64,000 bases of DNA from Leisingera sp. NJS204 (GTDB taxonomy: Bacteria; Pseudomonadota; Alphaproteobacteria; Rhodobacterales; Rhodobacteraceae): assembly GCF_004123675.1 (NCBI RefSeq), contig NZ_CP035417.1, positions 1,541,501 to 1,605,500 of the forward strand, given 5' to 3'. Both the position numbers and the translations under genes were made by a program. The notes under the pieces were generated by a model. That model saw only the letters and a program-made list of their open reading frames with translations, was not told where the DNA came from and made no database searches. Positions 1 through 8,340 of this stretch are shown here, one piece after another. The first letter of the stretch is position 1. Each line of letters opens with the position of its first letter.

Positions 1-1224
1 GTAGGTGGGGTAGTCGGCGGCCCCTAGGATCAACCCGGTGCTGACCTTGACCGGCCCTGCTTTCTGACCAAAGGTATAGCCGACCCTGAGTGTTGCTGAT
101 TTCGTGGTGGAGCTGTCGCTTTCCGCTTGGGTATCGCGAAGGCCAAGTGTGACGCTCAGGTTGTCACCATTGGCCAGTTTCCGGGAGAGCGAGGCGCCTA
201 AGCCAAACACATCCGCATCCAAAGAAGCATACCGAGGATTCAGGCGGTGTTCGGCGCTTCCATCAAGAGTGAAGCGCATCTGAGGTGATAGCGCCCAACT
301 GCGTGCAGCGGTCACCTTTGCCAGATCATAGTTCCGTTCCCCGCCATACCAGGAAGTTGCACTGGTTACGGAGATCCGGGCGCTGCCACCTTTCTTCCTG
401 GGACCAGCGGTAAAGGCATGGCTTAAGGTGATTTCACCATAAGTAGAGCCGAATTCGGAGTTGCGCGGCACCGTTGTACCAGTTTGCCCGGCCAATTCAG
501 CGGCCTTTGCCTTGGCGCTGGAGGACAGAGCCACACGCTGAATGTAAAGACGGCCGCTTAAGGAGGTCAGGCTTGTTTCGTTTTGCCTCAAGCGGCGGCT
601 GATGCCTGCGTCCAGCGTGCCGGTAATACCTGATAACGCAACGGCTCTTGGCCCAAGCCTGTTGACATGGGAGGAGAGACCGTCAATTTCCTGCGTGGCT
701 GCATCCGAACCGCCGTTGACATTATTTGATGGCTTCACCCCGCCGCTTAGCCGGAAGGACCACGGATTTATGCGCCGTAGGGTTTTGTAATCCTTGGCGA
801 TCAGGGTCTCGGCCTTGTCATCGGGGGCGAATACGGCAGTGCGGCGCAGCCAGTATTGCGACAGAGTCGGGCTGCCGCTCTGAAAAGCCAGGCGGGAAGC
901 AAGCTGCGCCATCTGGTACTTCGCAGCGCCGTCCGGTGCAAAGCGGAAGGCGCGTGCGGCGGATTTCCGGCCTTCGCCGGGGTGGCCGATTTTGGCATGG
1001 GCGGCTGCCTGCAGGTGCCAGGCGGCATGGTTTTTGCGGTCGGCCTGCAGCAAGGCGCTGGCGATCCGCAAAGCCAGCCGGGGGTTGCCGGAGTTCAGCG
1101 CATGCGCGCCTAAGGCGTGCCCTTGCTGGACCGACAGATGCATCTGCGGCGCTGGTGCTTCTTGCGCATGGGGCTGGGCCGTTGCCAGGGCCAGCCCAAA
1201 GAGAGCCGCGGTGGCCTTGCGCAT
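1..1224 (-). CDS. Surface lipoprotein assembly modifier (Slam, DUF560), 3' part beyond window
   Basis: Open on the minus strand from an ATG at 1224 to the window edge (408 codons seen, no stop). It starts with a signal peptide ending near PHAQ, then a helical TPR-like part (about residues 25-140). The rest is a beta-barrel-like stretch of alternating polar and hydrophobic residues beginning at NPWSFRLSGGVKPSNNVNGG, a segment typical of the DUF560 barrel. Slam proteins are outer-membrane translocators that move lipoproteins to the cell surface. The start lies 3 nt behind the stop of a TbpB-like lipoprotein gene, the classic arrangement of a Slam and its cargo, so the two are probably co-transcribed and coupled. 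The family is called from the layout and the barrel motif. The C-terminal strands that would confirm it lie outside the window. Confidence 0.8.
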   Translation of the reverse strand, partial: MRKATAALFGLALATAQPHAQEAPAPQMHLSVQQGHALGAHALNSGNPRLALRIASALLQADRKNHAAWHLQAAAHAKIGHPGEGRKSAARAFRFAPDGAAKYQMAQLASRLAFQSGSPTLSQYWLRRTAVFAPDDKAETLIAKDYKTLRRINPWSFRLSGGVKPSNNVNGGSDAATQEIDGLSSHVNRLGPRAVALSGITGTLDAGISRRLRQNETSLTSLSGRLYIQRVALSSSAKAKAAELAGQTGTTVPRNSEFGSTYGEITLSHAFTAGPRKKGGSARISVTSATSWYGGERNYDLAKVTAARSWALSPQMRFTLDGSAEHRLNPRYASLDADVFGLGASLSRKLANGDNLSVTLGLRDTQAESDSSTTKSATLRVGYTFGQKAGPVKVSTGLILGAADYPTY

Positions 1225-1227
1225 GGT

Positions 1228-2148
1228 TTAAGGGTCGGGCTGGTTGCAGACCGGGTCGGGACTGGCACCATCGCAAGAGCCGAGTACAAAGACCCCGTAC
1301 TCCTCGATTGGGGGAGTATTCCCCGCGAAGGCTTCAATATGGCTTGTCGCGTGGACCGAGCCTGCCACTGTTGCGGCATCCGTACCCGAAAAGACGCCGC
1401 CGTATTCGCCGACACTTGTGCCTCCAGCATTGACAGCGCCTGTAAACGAGCCGTCTGACGATATCGCCGTGTTCATGAGGGTCAGATCCTCGACGGCTGT
1501 TGCAGGCAGGTCGGTGATCCGGCGGTTGTAGATCCGGCCTTTGACTTCACTGTCTTGTGTGAAGTCGGCATTGATGAAGACATCACCGGTAACTTCTGCG
1601 GATTGGCCGGGGAGAATTGAAGGGTCGGTGCCGGGAGCGGGGGTAAGCAAGTCGCCGCCGTCGCCGTCAATGTTCAACAGACCCACATAGGTGCCGGCAT
1701 AGCTGACGATACCGCCGGCCCCCGCATCCGTATCGGGGGCGGTAAAGCTGCCGGTGCGCCCGTAGGTCGTGCCGCCCTGGTAAGTGCCGAACTGCCCGCC
1801 TGTCACAACGACAGCAGCGTAACCGCCTTCGGTTTGACGCACATAGGCAGTCGAGTGCTCGGTCAGTGCGTTGTCTTGAACGGCATAGGCCTCATAGCCA
1901 TTGCGGTCCAAAGCGGGCTTGCGGATATAAGTCGCGGTAAAGGGCGTTTCATCCAAGCCGACACCAGTAACAGTCAGTGTTTGGTTGCCTGGGTCATAAT
2001 CGACGCTCTCAAGGTCATTTGCCAGAGCTTCGGGGATGGTGGTGGTCGGATCATCTGTGGGGTCATCCGTCGTTGTGGTAAACGGATTGCCCCCGCCGCA
2101 TGCGGACAGCACGGACGCTGCCGCGAGCCCTAGCCAATAGCGCCTCAT
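1228..2148 (-). CDS. TbpB-like surface lipoprotein, probable Slam cargo
   Basis: 306 residues. The signal peptide ends in the lipobox LSAC, so Cys17 should be lipidated, followed by a flexible Gly/Thr/Asp-rich linker (GGGNPFTTTT, DDPTDDPTT). The second half resembles the beta-barrel domain of transferrin-binding protein B: a stretch naming VFINADF, VKGRIYNR, then a strand-turn pattern ending in GEYGGVFSGTDAATVAGSVHA. In that family such modules are 8-stranded barrels on the cell surface. The Slam gene follows after 3 nt. The ligand cannot be read from sequence. TbpB-like barrels bind host iron proteins in pathogens, but in a marine bacterium other ligands (haem, siderophore, adhesion targets) are as likely. 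The start is ATG, with a GGTAGAG Shine-Dalgarno-like stretch just before it. Confidence 0.75.
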   Translation of the reverse strand: MRRYWLGLAAASVLSACGGGNPFTTTTDDPTDDPTTTIPEALANDLESVDYDPGNQTLTVTGVGLDETPFTATYIRKPALDRNGYEAYAVQDNALTEHSTAYVRQTEGGYAAVVVTGGQFGTYQGGTTYGRTGSFTAPDTDAGAGGIVSYAGTYVGLLNIDGDGGDLLTPAPGTDPSILPGQSAEVTGDVFINADFTQDSEVKGRIYNRRITDLPATAVEDLTLMNTAISSDGSFTGAVNAGGTSVGEYGGVFSGTDAATVAGSVHATSHIEAFAGNTPPIEEYGVFVLGSCDGASPDPVCNQPDP

Positions 2149-2563
2149 CTGTCTCTACCTCAATTTGTTTTATCGTTTTGCGCCACCTTCGGTCCAGGCT
2201 GGCCTGTTGTCAATTGAGCCGTTGGCATTTGGACGCAACCGTGGCGGATACGCTACCTGCATGTAGCTTCAATTCAAGCCACGCTGCGCATATGTTGTAT
2301 GAAAGGAACGGCGCGGAGGTGTTTTTGATCTTGGCGCTTGATGGCGCAGCCGATATGCCGGGGCGTGAATTCCGGGTGCAAATCGAGGCAAGCAGCCATG
2401 CATCGGTATCTGGGCTGGTGCCGCGGCTTTCTGTTTCACAAAGCGTTGTGGAACGTTCTTGGGACAGAAGAATGAGCTATCGCCTTGCACGTGTTATTCA
2501 TTATGATTGAAAAGGCCTGCTGCGCAGGTTTCTGTTGATAGCAAAAGATGTGGAGACAGAGGC
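2149..2563. other. Intergenic region between lipoprotein and thyA pseudogene
   Basis: About 415 bp upstream of two divergent units. The left part should hold the promoter of the lipoprotein-Slam pair. From about 2470 the sequence begins to resemble the region upstream of intact thyA (a shared CATTATGATTGA and nearby matches), so the right part belongs to the duplicated segment. I see no convincing gene here. Confidence 0.5.
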
Positions 2564-3180
2564 ATGCGGCACCCGGAATAACAGTATCTGGACCTGATCG
2601 AACGAGCCCTTGAATACGGGGACGAGCGGGTTGACAGAACAGGGGTCGGCACCAGCTCGCTGTTCGACGCCATGGTTCGCTTTGATCTATCGGATGGCAC
2701 TGCGCCTATTCTGACGACCAAGCGTGTCTATTGGAAAACCGCAATCAAGGAGATGCTCTGGTTTCTGACCAGGGGCACCAATATTAAGCCGCTGCTGCGG
2801 GAAAATGTGCGGATCTGGACAGACTGGCCGCCTATCGCCGCGAGACAGGCGAAGGCATCACGCAACAGGACATTGAGCGCAGAATTACCGGGGACAACGG
2901 CTTTGCCGCCCGATGGGGGGGGCTTGGCCCTGTAAACGGGAAACAGTGGCGGCGCTGGATGGGATCAGATGGCCGCGAACATGACCAGATCGGGACGCTG
3001 ATCCCCTCGCTGCGCGAACCCCCTGCGAGCCGGCGCCTGCTGTTTCACGGCTGGAACGTTGCGGAACTGGGGGAGATGGCGCTGCCGCCCAGTGATATGG
3101 TCTATCAGTATCACGTGACCTCTGACGGGCGCCTGAATTGCCATTTGTTCCAGAGATCGGCCGATTTGCTGCTGGGGCGC
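2564..3180 (+). pseudogene. Decayed thymidylate synthase duplicate
   Basis: Reads as a close relative of the intact thyA 813 bp downstream but is broken in several ways. There is a TAA stop at codon 6 (MRHPE then stop), a frameshift after RENVRIWTDWP, and loss of the 3' third: similarity ends at about 3180 after DLLLG. The catalytic Cys of the LPPCH motif is replaced (LPPSD, about 3088-3102), so even a repaired product would be inactive. Long conserved stretches remain (RVYWKTAIKEMLWFLT, LLFHGWNVAELGEMALPP). The upstream region also matches that of thyA, so this is a tandem segmental duplication, or two imported alleles side by side, with the first copy decayed. Confidence 0.88.
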
Positions 3181-3376
3181 CGTTCTTTTTCGGCATGGCG
3201 GAGGTCGCGACCCGCTTGTTGTTGAGCTTTTTCAGGCCCTTGCGCGCAACCGTGGCTTAATAGCGCTATTGTGGCCGAATGAGCTGTAACCCCGCGCGCG
3301 CTTTGCATTATGATTGAGGAAAGTGGCCGCAGTTATTAGCTGGCGGCGGTAAAGAAACGTTTGTGGAGGCAGAGTT

Positions 3377-4273
3377 ATGCGGCATCCGGAGTATCAGTAT
3401 CTGGACCTGATGGAGCAGGTTCTAGAGCGCGGGGACGAACGCATTGATAGAACCGGCGTTGGAACGCGGTCACTGTTCGGCGCGATGGTCCGGTTTGACC
3501 TGTCGGATGGAAGTGCGCCGATTCTGACGACCAAGCGCGTCTATTGGAAGACCGCCATCAAGGAAATGCTCTGGTTCTTAACTGGTGGAACGAACATTCA
3601 GCCACTACTGCGGGAAAATGTACGGATTTGGACAGATTGGCCGCTTGCAGTCTATCGCCGCGAGACCGGTGAGCAAGTAACGCAAGCGGAATTTGAGCGA
3701 AGGGTTGTTCAAGACGATAGCTTTGCAGCTCAATGGGGTGAACTCGGCCCCGTCTATGGGAAACAGTGGCGGCGCTGGATGGGGGCTGACGGGCGTGAGC
3801 ATGACCAGATTGAGATGCTGATCCGGTCGCTGCGGGAAACTCCGGCAAGCCGCCGTATGCTCTTTCATGGCTGGAATGTCGCCGAACTAGGAGAGATGGC
3901 ATTGCCGCCTTGTCATATGGTATACCAGTACCATGTGACGTCTGACGGGCGGTTGGATTGCATTTTATTCCAGAGGTCAGTCGATTTGCTGCTGGGCGCC
4001 GCCTTCAACTACGTAGGGGCTTCAGCACTCCTGCTCATGCTTGCGCAACAGGCGGATCTTCAACCGGGCGAACTGGTCTGGTTTGGTGGTGATGTGCATC
4101 TATATCTCAATCATATTGAACAGGCCCGCGAGCAGCTGAAGCGCGAACCTCGACCCTTGCCCAAAATTTCTCTGACTAGGCGCGCTGCTAGTATTGATGA
4201 CTATCAGATTGAGGACTTTAAAGTGGAGGGATACGATCCCCATCCCCACATAAAGGCTGAAGTGGCGGTGTAG
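3377..4273 (+). CDS. thyA: Thymidylate synthase
   Basis: 298 residues. Converts dUMP and methylene-tetrahydrofolate to dTMP and dihydrofolate in the cytoplasm. The catalytic cysteine is Cys179 in ALPPCHMVYQYHV. The folate/dUMP-binding stretches FQRSVDLLLGAAFN and GDVHLYLNH are present, as is the N-terminal R-T-G-V-G-T phosphate loop. Length is normal for the longer bacterial ThyA type. GGAGG lies about 10 nt before the ATG. A small gene follows after 7 nt and may be co-transcribed. A decayed tandem copy lies upstream and an IS cluster starts 270 bp downstream, so the locus sits in an accessory region. Many alphaproteobacteria use ThyX instead; whether this strain has thyX elsewhere cannot be seen. 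Confidence 0.95.
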   Translation: MRHPEYQYLDLMEQVLERGDERIDRTGVGTRSLFGAMVRFDLSDGSAPILTTKRVYWKTAIKEMLWFLTGGTNIQPLLRENVRIWTDWPLAVYRRETGEQVTQAEFERRVVQDDSFAAQWGELGPVYGKQWRRWMGADGREHDQIEMLIRSLRETPASRRMLFHGWNVAELGEMALPPCHMVYQYHVTSDGRLDCILFQRSVDLLLGAAFNYVGASALLLMLAQQADLQPGELVWFGGDVHLYLNHIEQAREQLKREPRPLPKISLTRRAASIDDYQIEDFKVEGYDPHPHIKAEVAV

Positions 4274-4280
4274 GCTTAGA

Positions 4281-4505
4281 ATGTCTGCAGAGGCTGATTA
4301 TCAGTCCGGCTGTGTCGTAGAGTCACGAGGCGGCAAAATCAGCCGTAGTCACTATGCCAATGTACTTGGGTGTTCCAGGGCAGCATTTTGGCATTTTCTT
4401 TTTGTCTTCGATGAGATTGAGCAAAAGTTCAGTCTGAAAGTTGGAGAAATGCGTTTTTCGGCTACAGAGCGAAAGCTCCGTAACCTTCTTGAACAGGACT
4501 GCTAA
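4281..4505 (+). CDS. Small protein with HTH-like N-terminus, unknown function
   Basis: 74 codons starting 7 nt after the thyA stop, so probably translated from the same message. No clear Shine-Dalgarno sequence is visible, which suggests coupling. The segment GGKISRSHYANVLGCSRAAF (residues 17-36) looks like a helix-turn-helix, of the kind found at the N-terminus of some site-specific recombinase-associated proteins. The C-terminal half is helical and charged (SATERKLRNLLEQ). It ends 37 bp before the inverted repeat of the IS5-like element, so it may be the remnant of a longer gene displaced by the insertion. The HTH reading is inference from pattern only; I recognise no family. Confidence 0.45.
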   Translation: MSAEADYQSGCVVESRGGKISRSHYANVLGCSRAAFWHFLFVFDEIEQKFSLKVGEMRFSATERKLRNLLEQDC

Positions 4506-4980
4506 GCTGGAAGAATTGTACCTTCTAGAGGCGGAAAGATTAGGCTCAGGACTCCTAGCCAGTAGATGACGAGCGCGGCCAGCGCGGTTGCGGATAGAAA
4601 GACCTTGGGGCATCTATCGTATCGGGTTGCCACCCGTCGCCAATCTCTTAGCCTTCCGAACATGATCTCAATCCGGTTGCGCCGTTTGTAGCAACGCTTG
4701 TCGTACTTGACGGGTTTCTTCCGCCGCTTCCGACCTGGGATGCATGGGCGGATCCCCTTGTCTTGCAGCGCTTCTCTGAACCAGTCCGCGTCATCCCCAC
4801 GGTCTCCGAGCAACCAATCGACCTTCGGCAGACTGCCGAGCAACGCCCTTGCGCCGATGTAGTCGCTGACCTGACCAGCCGTCACGAACAGGTTCAGCGG
4901 GCGGCCCTGGCTGTCACAAACGGCGTGCAATTTGGTATTCATGCCGCCTTTGGTCCTGCCAATCAGGCGTCCACGCCCCC

Positions 4981-5026
4981 GTTCTGTGGGCAATTGATCC
5001 CCCGGATCAATTCCTGGCCCGCTTCA
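4981..5026. repeat. 46 bp hairpin insert in IS5 transposase
   Basis: The transposase coding sequence is continuous if 46 bp are removed (VK joined to GRGRLIG). The insert centres on a perfect 9-bp stem, AATTGATCC and GGATCAATT, with a CCC loop, flanked by GGGC and GCCC that can extend pairing with a bulge. It is unrelated in sequence to the 37-43 bp mini-element 50 bp away. No second copy was noticed in the window. Confidence 0.7.
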
Positions 5027-5077
5027 CTTGACGCCCATGCTGGTCGCCGTTCGATGTGTCTTCAGATAGGTCGCGTC

Positions 5078-5118
5078 CGCTGCCCGGCAGGGCATTGCGC
5101 AGCAATGTCCCGAAAGGG
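5078..5118 (-). repeat. Palindromic mini-element, copy 1 (41 bp)
   Basis: Reading on the minus strand it starts CCCTTTCGGGACATTGC, has a central hairpin CATTGC-TGC-GCAATG, and ends in the palindrome CTGCCGGGCAG plus CG. It is inserted in the IS5 transposase directly before the codon of the first catalytic Asp and shifts the frame. The right flank is GACG. Confidence 0.85.
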
Positions 5119-5644
5119 GATCATTACAGTCTTTGACTTGCCCTGATCGGCAGCCAGACCGACCATCATCTGCGCGAAGATGCCTTTATCGCTCCAGCGC
5201 TGCCAACGGTTGTGCAAGGTCTTATGCGGGCCGTTTTCCTTTGGCGCACCCCGCCAGCGCAAGCCATTGCGATTGATGAAGATAATCCCGCTCAGGACGC
5301 GCCGGTCATCGACCCGAGGCTTGCCATGGGACTTTGGGAGATAGGGCTCCAGTCGCGCCATCTGCGCATCGGTCAGCCAAAAGAGATCAGACATGTCACC
5401 GCTCAATTTTTGACCGGTGAATCATGACGGTCAACCGAAATCAATGGGTCCTGACCCTTCTGTATCTCCGGTTTGCTATGTTGCCCCCGTCAGTCGCCTT
5501 GGCCGAGGTTGCTGACGGGGCGGTGTATGGCGTCTGAACCTTGTGGGTTTGACCACGTTTCCTAGCGAGCCAGCCCCGTCTCTCTTCATCGTCTCGAACA
5601 GTTGAATGTGGCCGCATCGGACCACGGAGCAGAAGGAAGAGGGT

Positions 5645-6646
5645 ATGAACACGATAACACCGGAACGGATCATTGGCATAGATGTCAGCCGGGACTGGCT
5701 CGACATTCATTGTCTTCCGTGCGGCCATCGGCAGCGATTGCCAAATACGCGCAGAGGGCATTCAGACGTTGTCGATTTGGCAATGTCGCGAGGTGTATTG
5801 GTATGCTTTGAGGCCACAGGCGGGCAAGAATGACGGCTGTGGGCCGCTTTCGATGCAGCCGGCGTTACGACACGACAATTGCCACCTGCTCAAATAAAGG
5901 CCTTTGCTGCCAGCCAGGGCACTCAGGCGAAGACAGACCGGATAGATGCGGAGCTCATTGCGAGGTTCATGCATTGCCCGGCAGGCGATTTGCGGGGCAA
6001 ATCTGCCGGGAGGGGCATTCAGGCCTGATGCCGCGCGCTGTCTGCCGCATCAAAAGCTAGTCTTCTCAGAGCCTTGGTTTCGAAACGCGGGCAACTCCTC
6101 GAAACGCGCAAACGTCTTTTAGCGCAGATAAAGGCGCATCGGAAACTGGGAACGGCGGAAATATTCGCAGACACGGACGCCGAACTAAAGGCTCTGCTGG
6201 ATCGTCTGCTCACGGCGTTGGAGTTTCAGATCGAATCCGCCATCGCCACCAATGAGGATCTGCATGAGGCGGCTGAAATACTGCGATCCGTTCCGGGGAT
6301 CGGGCCTGTCGCCAGTTCCATGCTAATCGCTGAAATGCCCGAACTGGGCCAACTGCCGGGAGGACAGGCAGCAGCTCTGGCCGGTCTGGCCCCTATTGCA
6401 CATGACAGCGGCGCGATGCAAGGAAAACGCACAATTGCAGGTGGACGACGGTTGCTGCGGCACGTCATGTTCCAGGCTGCTCTCGTCGCCAGCCATCACA
6501 ATCCGGTTCTCAAAACCTTTGCAGAACGCCTTCGATCCGCTGGAAAACCGCACAAAGTCATCATCACTGCGGTCGCCCGAAAGCTGGTTGCAATCGCAAA
6601 CGCACTCGTCAAAGCGCGTCAGAAATGGTCCCCTCAGTTCACCTGA
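5645..6646 (+). pseudogene. IS110-family transposase, nonsense mutation plus mini-element insert
   Basis: DEDD-type IS110 transposase. The N-terminus has GIDVSRDWLDIHCLP (first Asp) and VCFEATGGQE (Glu), then a TGA where Trp is expected (about 5831). The frame goes on through QIKAFAASQ and KTDRIDAELIARFM (last Asp pair). The 43 bp mini-element at 5972-6014 interrupts it eight codons after that Asp pair. The C-terminal domain from about 6060 is clear: a coiled region, then SVPGIGPVASSMLIAEMP and GGRRLLRHVMFQAALVASHHNP, ending at 6646. IS110 elements lack terminal inverted repeats, so element ends were not assigned. GGAAGAGG precedes the ATG at 5645. Confidence 0.85.
5972..6014 (-). repeat. Palindromic mini-element, copy 2 (43 bp)
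   Basis: On the minus strand: CCCTCCCGGCAG, then stem GATTTGC-CCC-GCAAATC, then the conserved CTGCCGGGCA end followed by ATG. The stem differs in sequence from copy 1 but is still fully paired. It sits in reverse orientation within the IS110-like transposase gene. Confidence 0.82.
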
Positions 6647-6758
6647 GAAATACAGTTGCTAGGGTGAAGAATTGGTCCTCCTGCTGGAAGTGCAAGTGGA
6701 GCAATTTCCGAAGATGCTCTGAGCTACTCCCCAATGTTTGGACAGGTTTTGACGTAGG

Positions 6759-7671
6759 TTAAGCTACTCTCTGCTCCTGCTGATCGGTTTGGGTTTCTTC
6801 TTTTCTCAGCCAAAAGACCACGGCTGGGGGTTTGCCGCCAAGGGCGGAGTGTGGGCGTTTCCGGTTGTAGAAATCGATCCATTTCCCAACGCCCGCCTTC
6901 GCCTCTGATCCGGTCTCCCAGGCGTGCAGGCAGACGCATTCGTATTTCAACGACCGCCAGAGCCGCTCGACGAAGATGTTATCGAGGAAGCGCCCCTTGC
7001 CATCCATCCGCTGCCCGGCAGCGCATGTGTGCATGCGCGAGAGGGGAGATCCGCACGCCGGATCGGCGCAATCTGCTCGTCCAGGCAAAAGATGTGAACT
7101 GGCTGCCCTGATCCGTATTCATGATTTCCGGCGGGCCAAACCTGGCGATGGCCTCGTTCAGTGCCTCGACGCAGAAGTCTGCTTCCAGCGTGTTCGAAAG
7201 GCGCCAGGCCAGCACCTTTCGGGTGTGCCAATCCATGATCGCCGCCAGATACAGAAAGCCCCTGCGCATTGGCAGATACGTGATGTCGGCACACCACACC
7301 TGATTGGGACGCTCCAGGCGTAGACCACGCAACAGATAGGGATAGGTCTTGTGCCCTTTCGCTGCTTTGCTGGTGTTTGGTTTCTGATAGACCGGCATCA
7401 AGCCCATCAGCCGCATCAAGCGTCGGATGCGCTTCTCGTTCACAAGGTGCCCGTCGTTTCGGAGGTGCCAAGTCTTCTGGCGGACACCAAAGAACGGCGT
7501 TTCCAGGAACTGTTCCTCGATCCGGCGCATCAACATCAGGTTCATCGCCGTCTCGCCCTTGGGCGTGCAGTAAAACGACGACCGCGAGATCGACAGCAGC
7601 TTGCACTGCTTGCCAATCGACAGGTTGGCATTGGCAGGCTCAACCATCTTGCGCCTCACTTGCCGGTCCAC
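6759..7671 (-). pseudogene. IS3-family transposase OrfB, interrupted by mini-element
   Basis: OrfB with an HTH_21-like N-terminus (LSISRSSFYCTPKGE) and the rve integrase core: first Asp in VWCADITYLPM, second in NTDQGSQFTSFAW, third acidic residue in NIFVERLWRSLKYE. The 37 bp mini-element at 7009-7045 lies 22 codons after the second Asp (after SGVRIS) and shifts the frame, so the C-terminal part from MDGKGRF is read in another frame. The 5' end overlaps orfA (7656-7949), as expected for the programmed -1 frameshift of this family. Confidence 0.88.
7009..7045 (-). repeat. Palindromic mini-element, copy 3 (37 bp)
   Basis: Minus-strand reading: CCCTCTCG, stem GCGCATG-CACA-CATGCGC, overlapping the conserved end CTGCCGGGCAGCG. 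It is the shortest copy. The stem sequence is unlike those of the other copies but perfectly paired. The right flank is GATG. Confidence 0.82.
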
Positions 7672-7949
7672 GGCTTGAGCTTTCGTGACAAAAAATCGTT
7701 GGCGACAGCCAGCTTCCCGATCTTCGCGTGCAGTTCTTTGACCTGCTCCTCGTCGATCTCTGGGGACTTCTTTCCGCCGTGTTCAAACACGCCGGACGCG
7801 CCTTCCAGCAGAGCGCGTTTCCAGCTGTGGATCATCGTGGGATGGACGCCGAATTGGCTGGCAAGCTCAGCCGCAGTTCGCTCACCCTTCAAAGCCTCAA
7901 GCGCGGCTTTCGCCTTGAACTCGGGCGAGTGGTTCTTCCGTTTCGACAT
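7656..7949 (-). CDS. IS3-family transposase OrfA
   Basis: 97 residues, intact. N-terminal helix-turn-helix of the HTH_Tnp_1 type (KRKNHSPEFKAKAALEALKG, then TAAELASQFGVHPTMIHSWK), followed by a leucine-zipper-like helix (EEQVKELHAKIGKLAVANDFL). In the family, OrfA binds the IS ends, and an OrfAB fusion made by frameshifting is the transposase. OrfB here is interrupted, so OrfA alone would act at most as a repressor of related elements. OrfA and OrfB overlap by 16 nt. Confidence 0.88.
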   Translation of the reverse strand: MSKRKNHSPEFKAKAALEALKGERTAAELASQFGVHPTMIHSWKRALLEGASGVFEHGGKKSPEIDEEQVKELHAKIGKLAVANDFLSRKLKPWTGK

Positions 7950-8029
7950 CTCTGATCTCCTCTTCGTCGAAGACCAGCAGACAACAAATCATAGCTTACG
8001 TCAGTGTCCGAAATTCAGGGGGCAGCTCA

Positions 8030-8340
8030 ATGTTTCTTCCCCGGAGGTACTCATCGTCTTCGGCAGCGCTCTCATGCTGCAGTTCACACACGAACCTGGC
8101 ACGCACCATTGCACCAAATTCATTTTGTGCATCCACGCACCCATCTGACATGTAGCGCCATCGTCCCATTGATGCCCTGCGCCAACCACCAAAATCAGCG
8201 GTGGACAGGCTGGTAAGGCGGTTTGAAATGAGCCTTTGGCAAATCGTCGAGGCATGGAATGGGCGTTGATGATGTGACCGACCCCGACGGCATCACTTTG
8301 CCAAGGTGGGCCTGCAGCGATCCACAAAGGAGAGCGGTCA
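8030..8340. other. Non-coding 5' region of the second IS110-like element
   Basis: About 310 bp between the IS3 end and the IS110 transposase start. In IS110-group elements the non-coding end upstream of the transposase encodes a bridge RNA that pairs with target and donor. This stretch is in the right place and of plausible size. I did not work out target- or donor-binding loops, so the RNA is only a candidate. An in-frame extension of the transposase up to 8259 is probably not translated, because the good Shine-Dalgarno belongs to 8341. Confidence 0.35.

Larger units (their letters stand above)
4502..5406 (-). pseudogene. IS5-family transposase, interrupted by two small palindromic inserts
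   Basis: The N-terminal part (MSGDMSDLFWLTDAQMARLEP to SKTVMI, from 5406) and the C-terminal part (GRGRLIGRTKGGMNTKL to ALVIYWL) are standard IS5 transposase. The first insert is the 41 bp mini-element at 5078-5118, placed immediately before the first catalytic Asp (normally MIDATYLK). It shifts the frame and translates as PFRDIAAQCPAGQ. The second is a 46 bp hairpin at 4981-5026, after SMGVK, which brings an in-frame TGA. The normal stop next to the inverted repeat has also changed (TGA to GGA), so the frame runs on to 4502, outside the IS. The second Asp region reads LLGDRGDDADWF. Inactive unless supplied in trans. Confidence 0.88.
4543..5457 (-). mobile_element. IS5-family insertion sequence (degraded)
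   Basis: About 915 bp bounded by imperfect inverted repeats: GGCTCAGGACTCCTAGCC at 4543 and, on the other strand, GGGTCAGGACCCATTG ending at 5457. It encodes a two-ORF IS5-type DDE transposase on the minus strand that is now broken by two small hairpin insertions. No target-site duplication could be recognised, so one end may be altered. Confidence 0.8.
6720..8029 (-). mobile_element. IS3-family insertion sequence
   Basis: About 1.31 kb between imperfect inverted repeats that begin TGAGCTACTCCCC at 6720 and, on the other strand, TGAGCTGCCCCC at 8029, both continuing into a matching TTTCGGACA/TTTGGACA and GACGTA. It carries the usual orfA and orfB on the minus strand. OrfB is broken by the mini-element, so the element is probably not autonomous. 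No clear target duplication was found. Confidence 0.85.

Noticed and set aside
726-1433. Plus-strand ORF of 235 codons opposite the Slam gene
   Set aside because: Arg/Gly-rich antisense shadow with no ribosome site; the minus strand encodes a coherent signal peptide, TPR part and barrel.
7351-8148. 265-codon plus-strand ORF across the IS3 element
   Set aside because: Antisense shadow of IS3 orfA/orfB; composition and lack of domain argue against a gene.
8259-8340. Longer start for the IS110 transposase
   Set aside because: The family-typical N-terminus and an AAAGGAG site both belong to the ATG at 8341.
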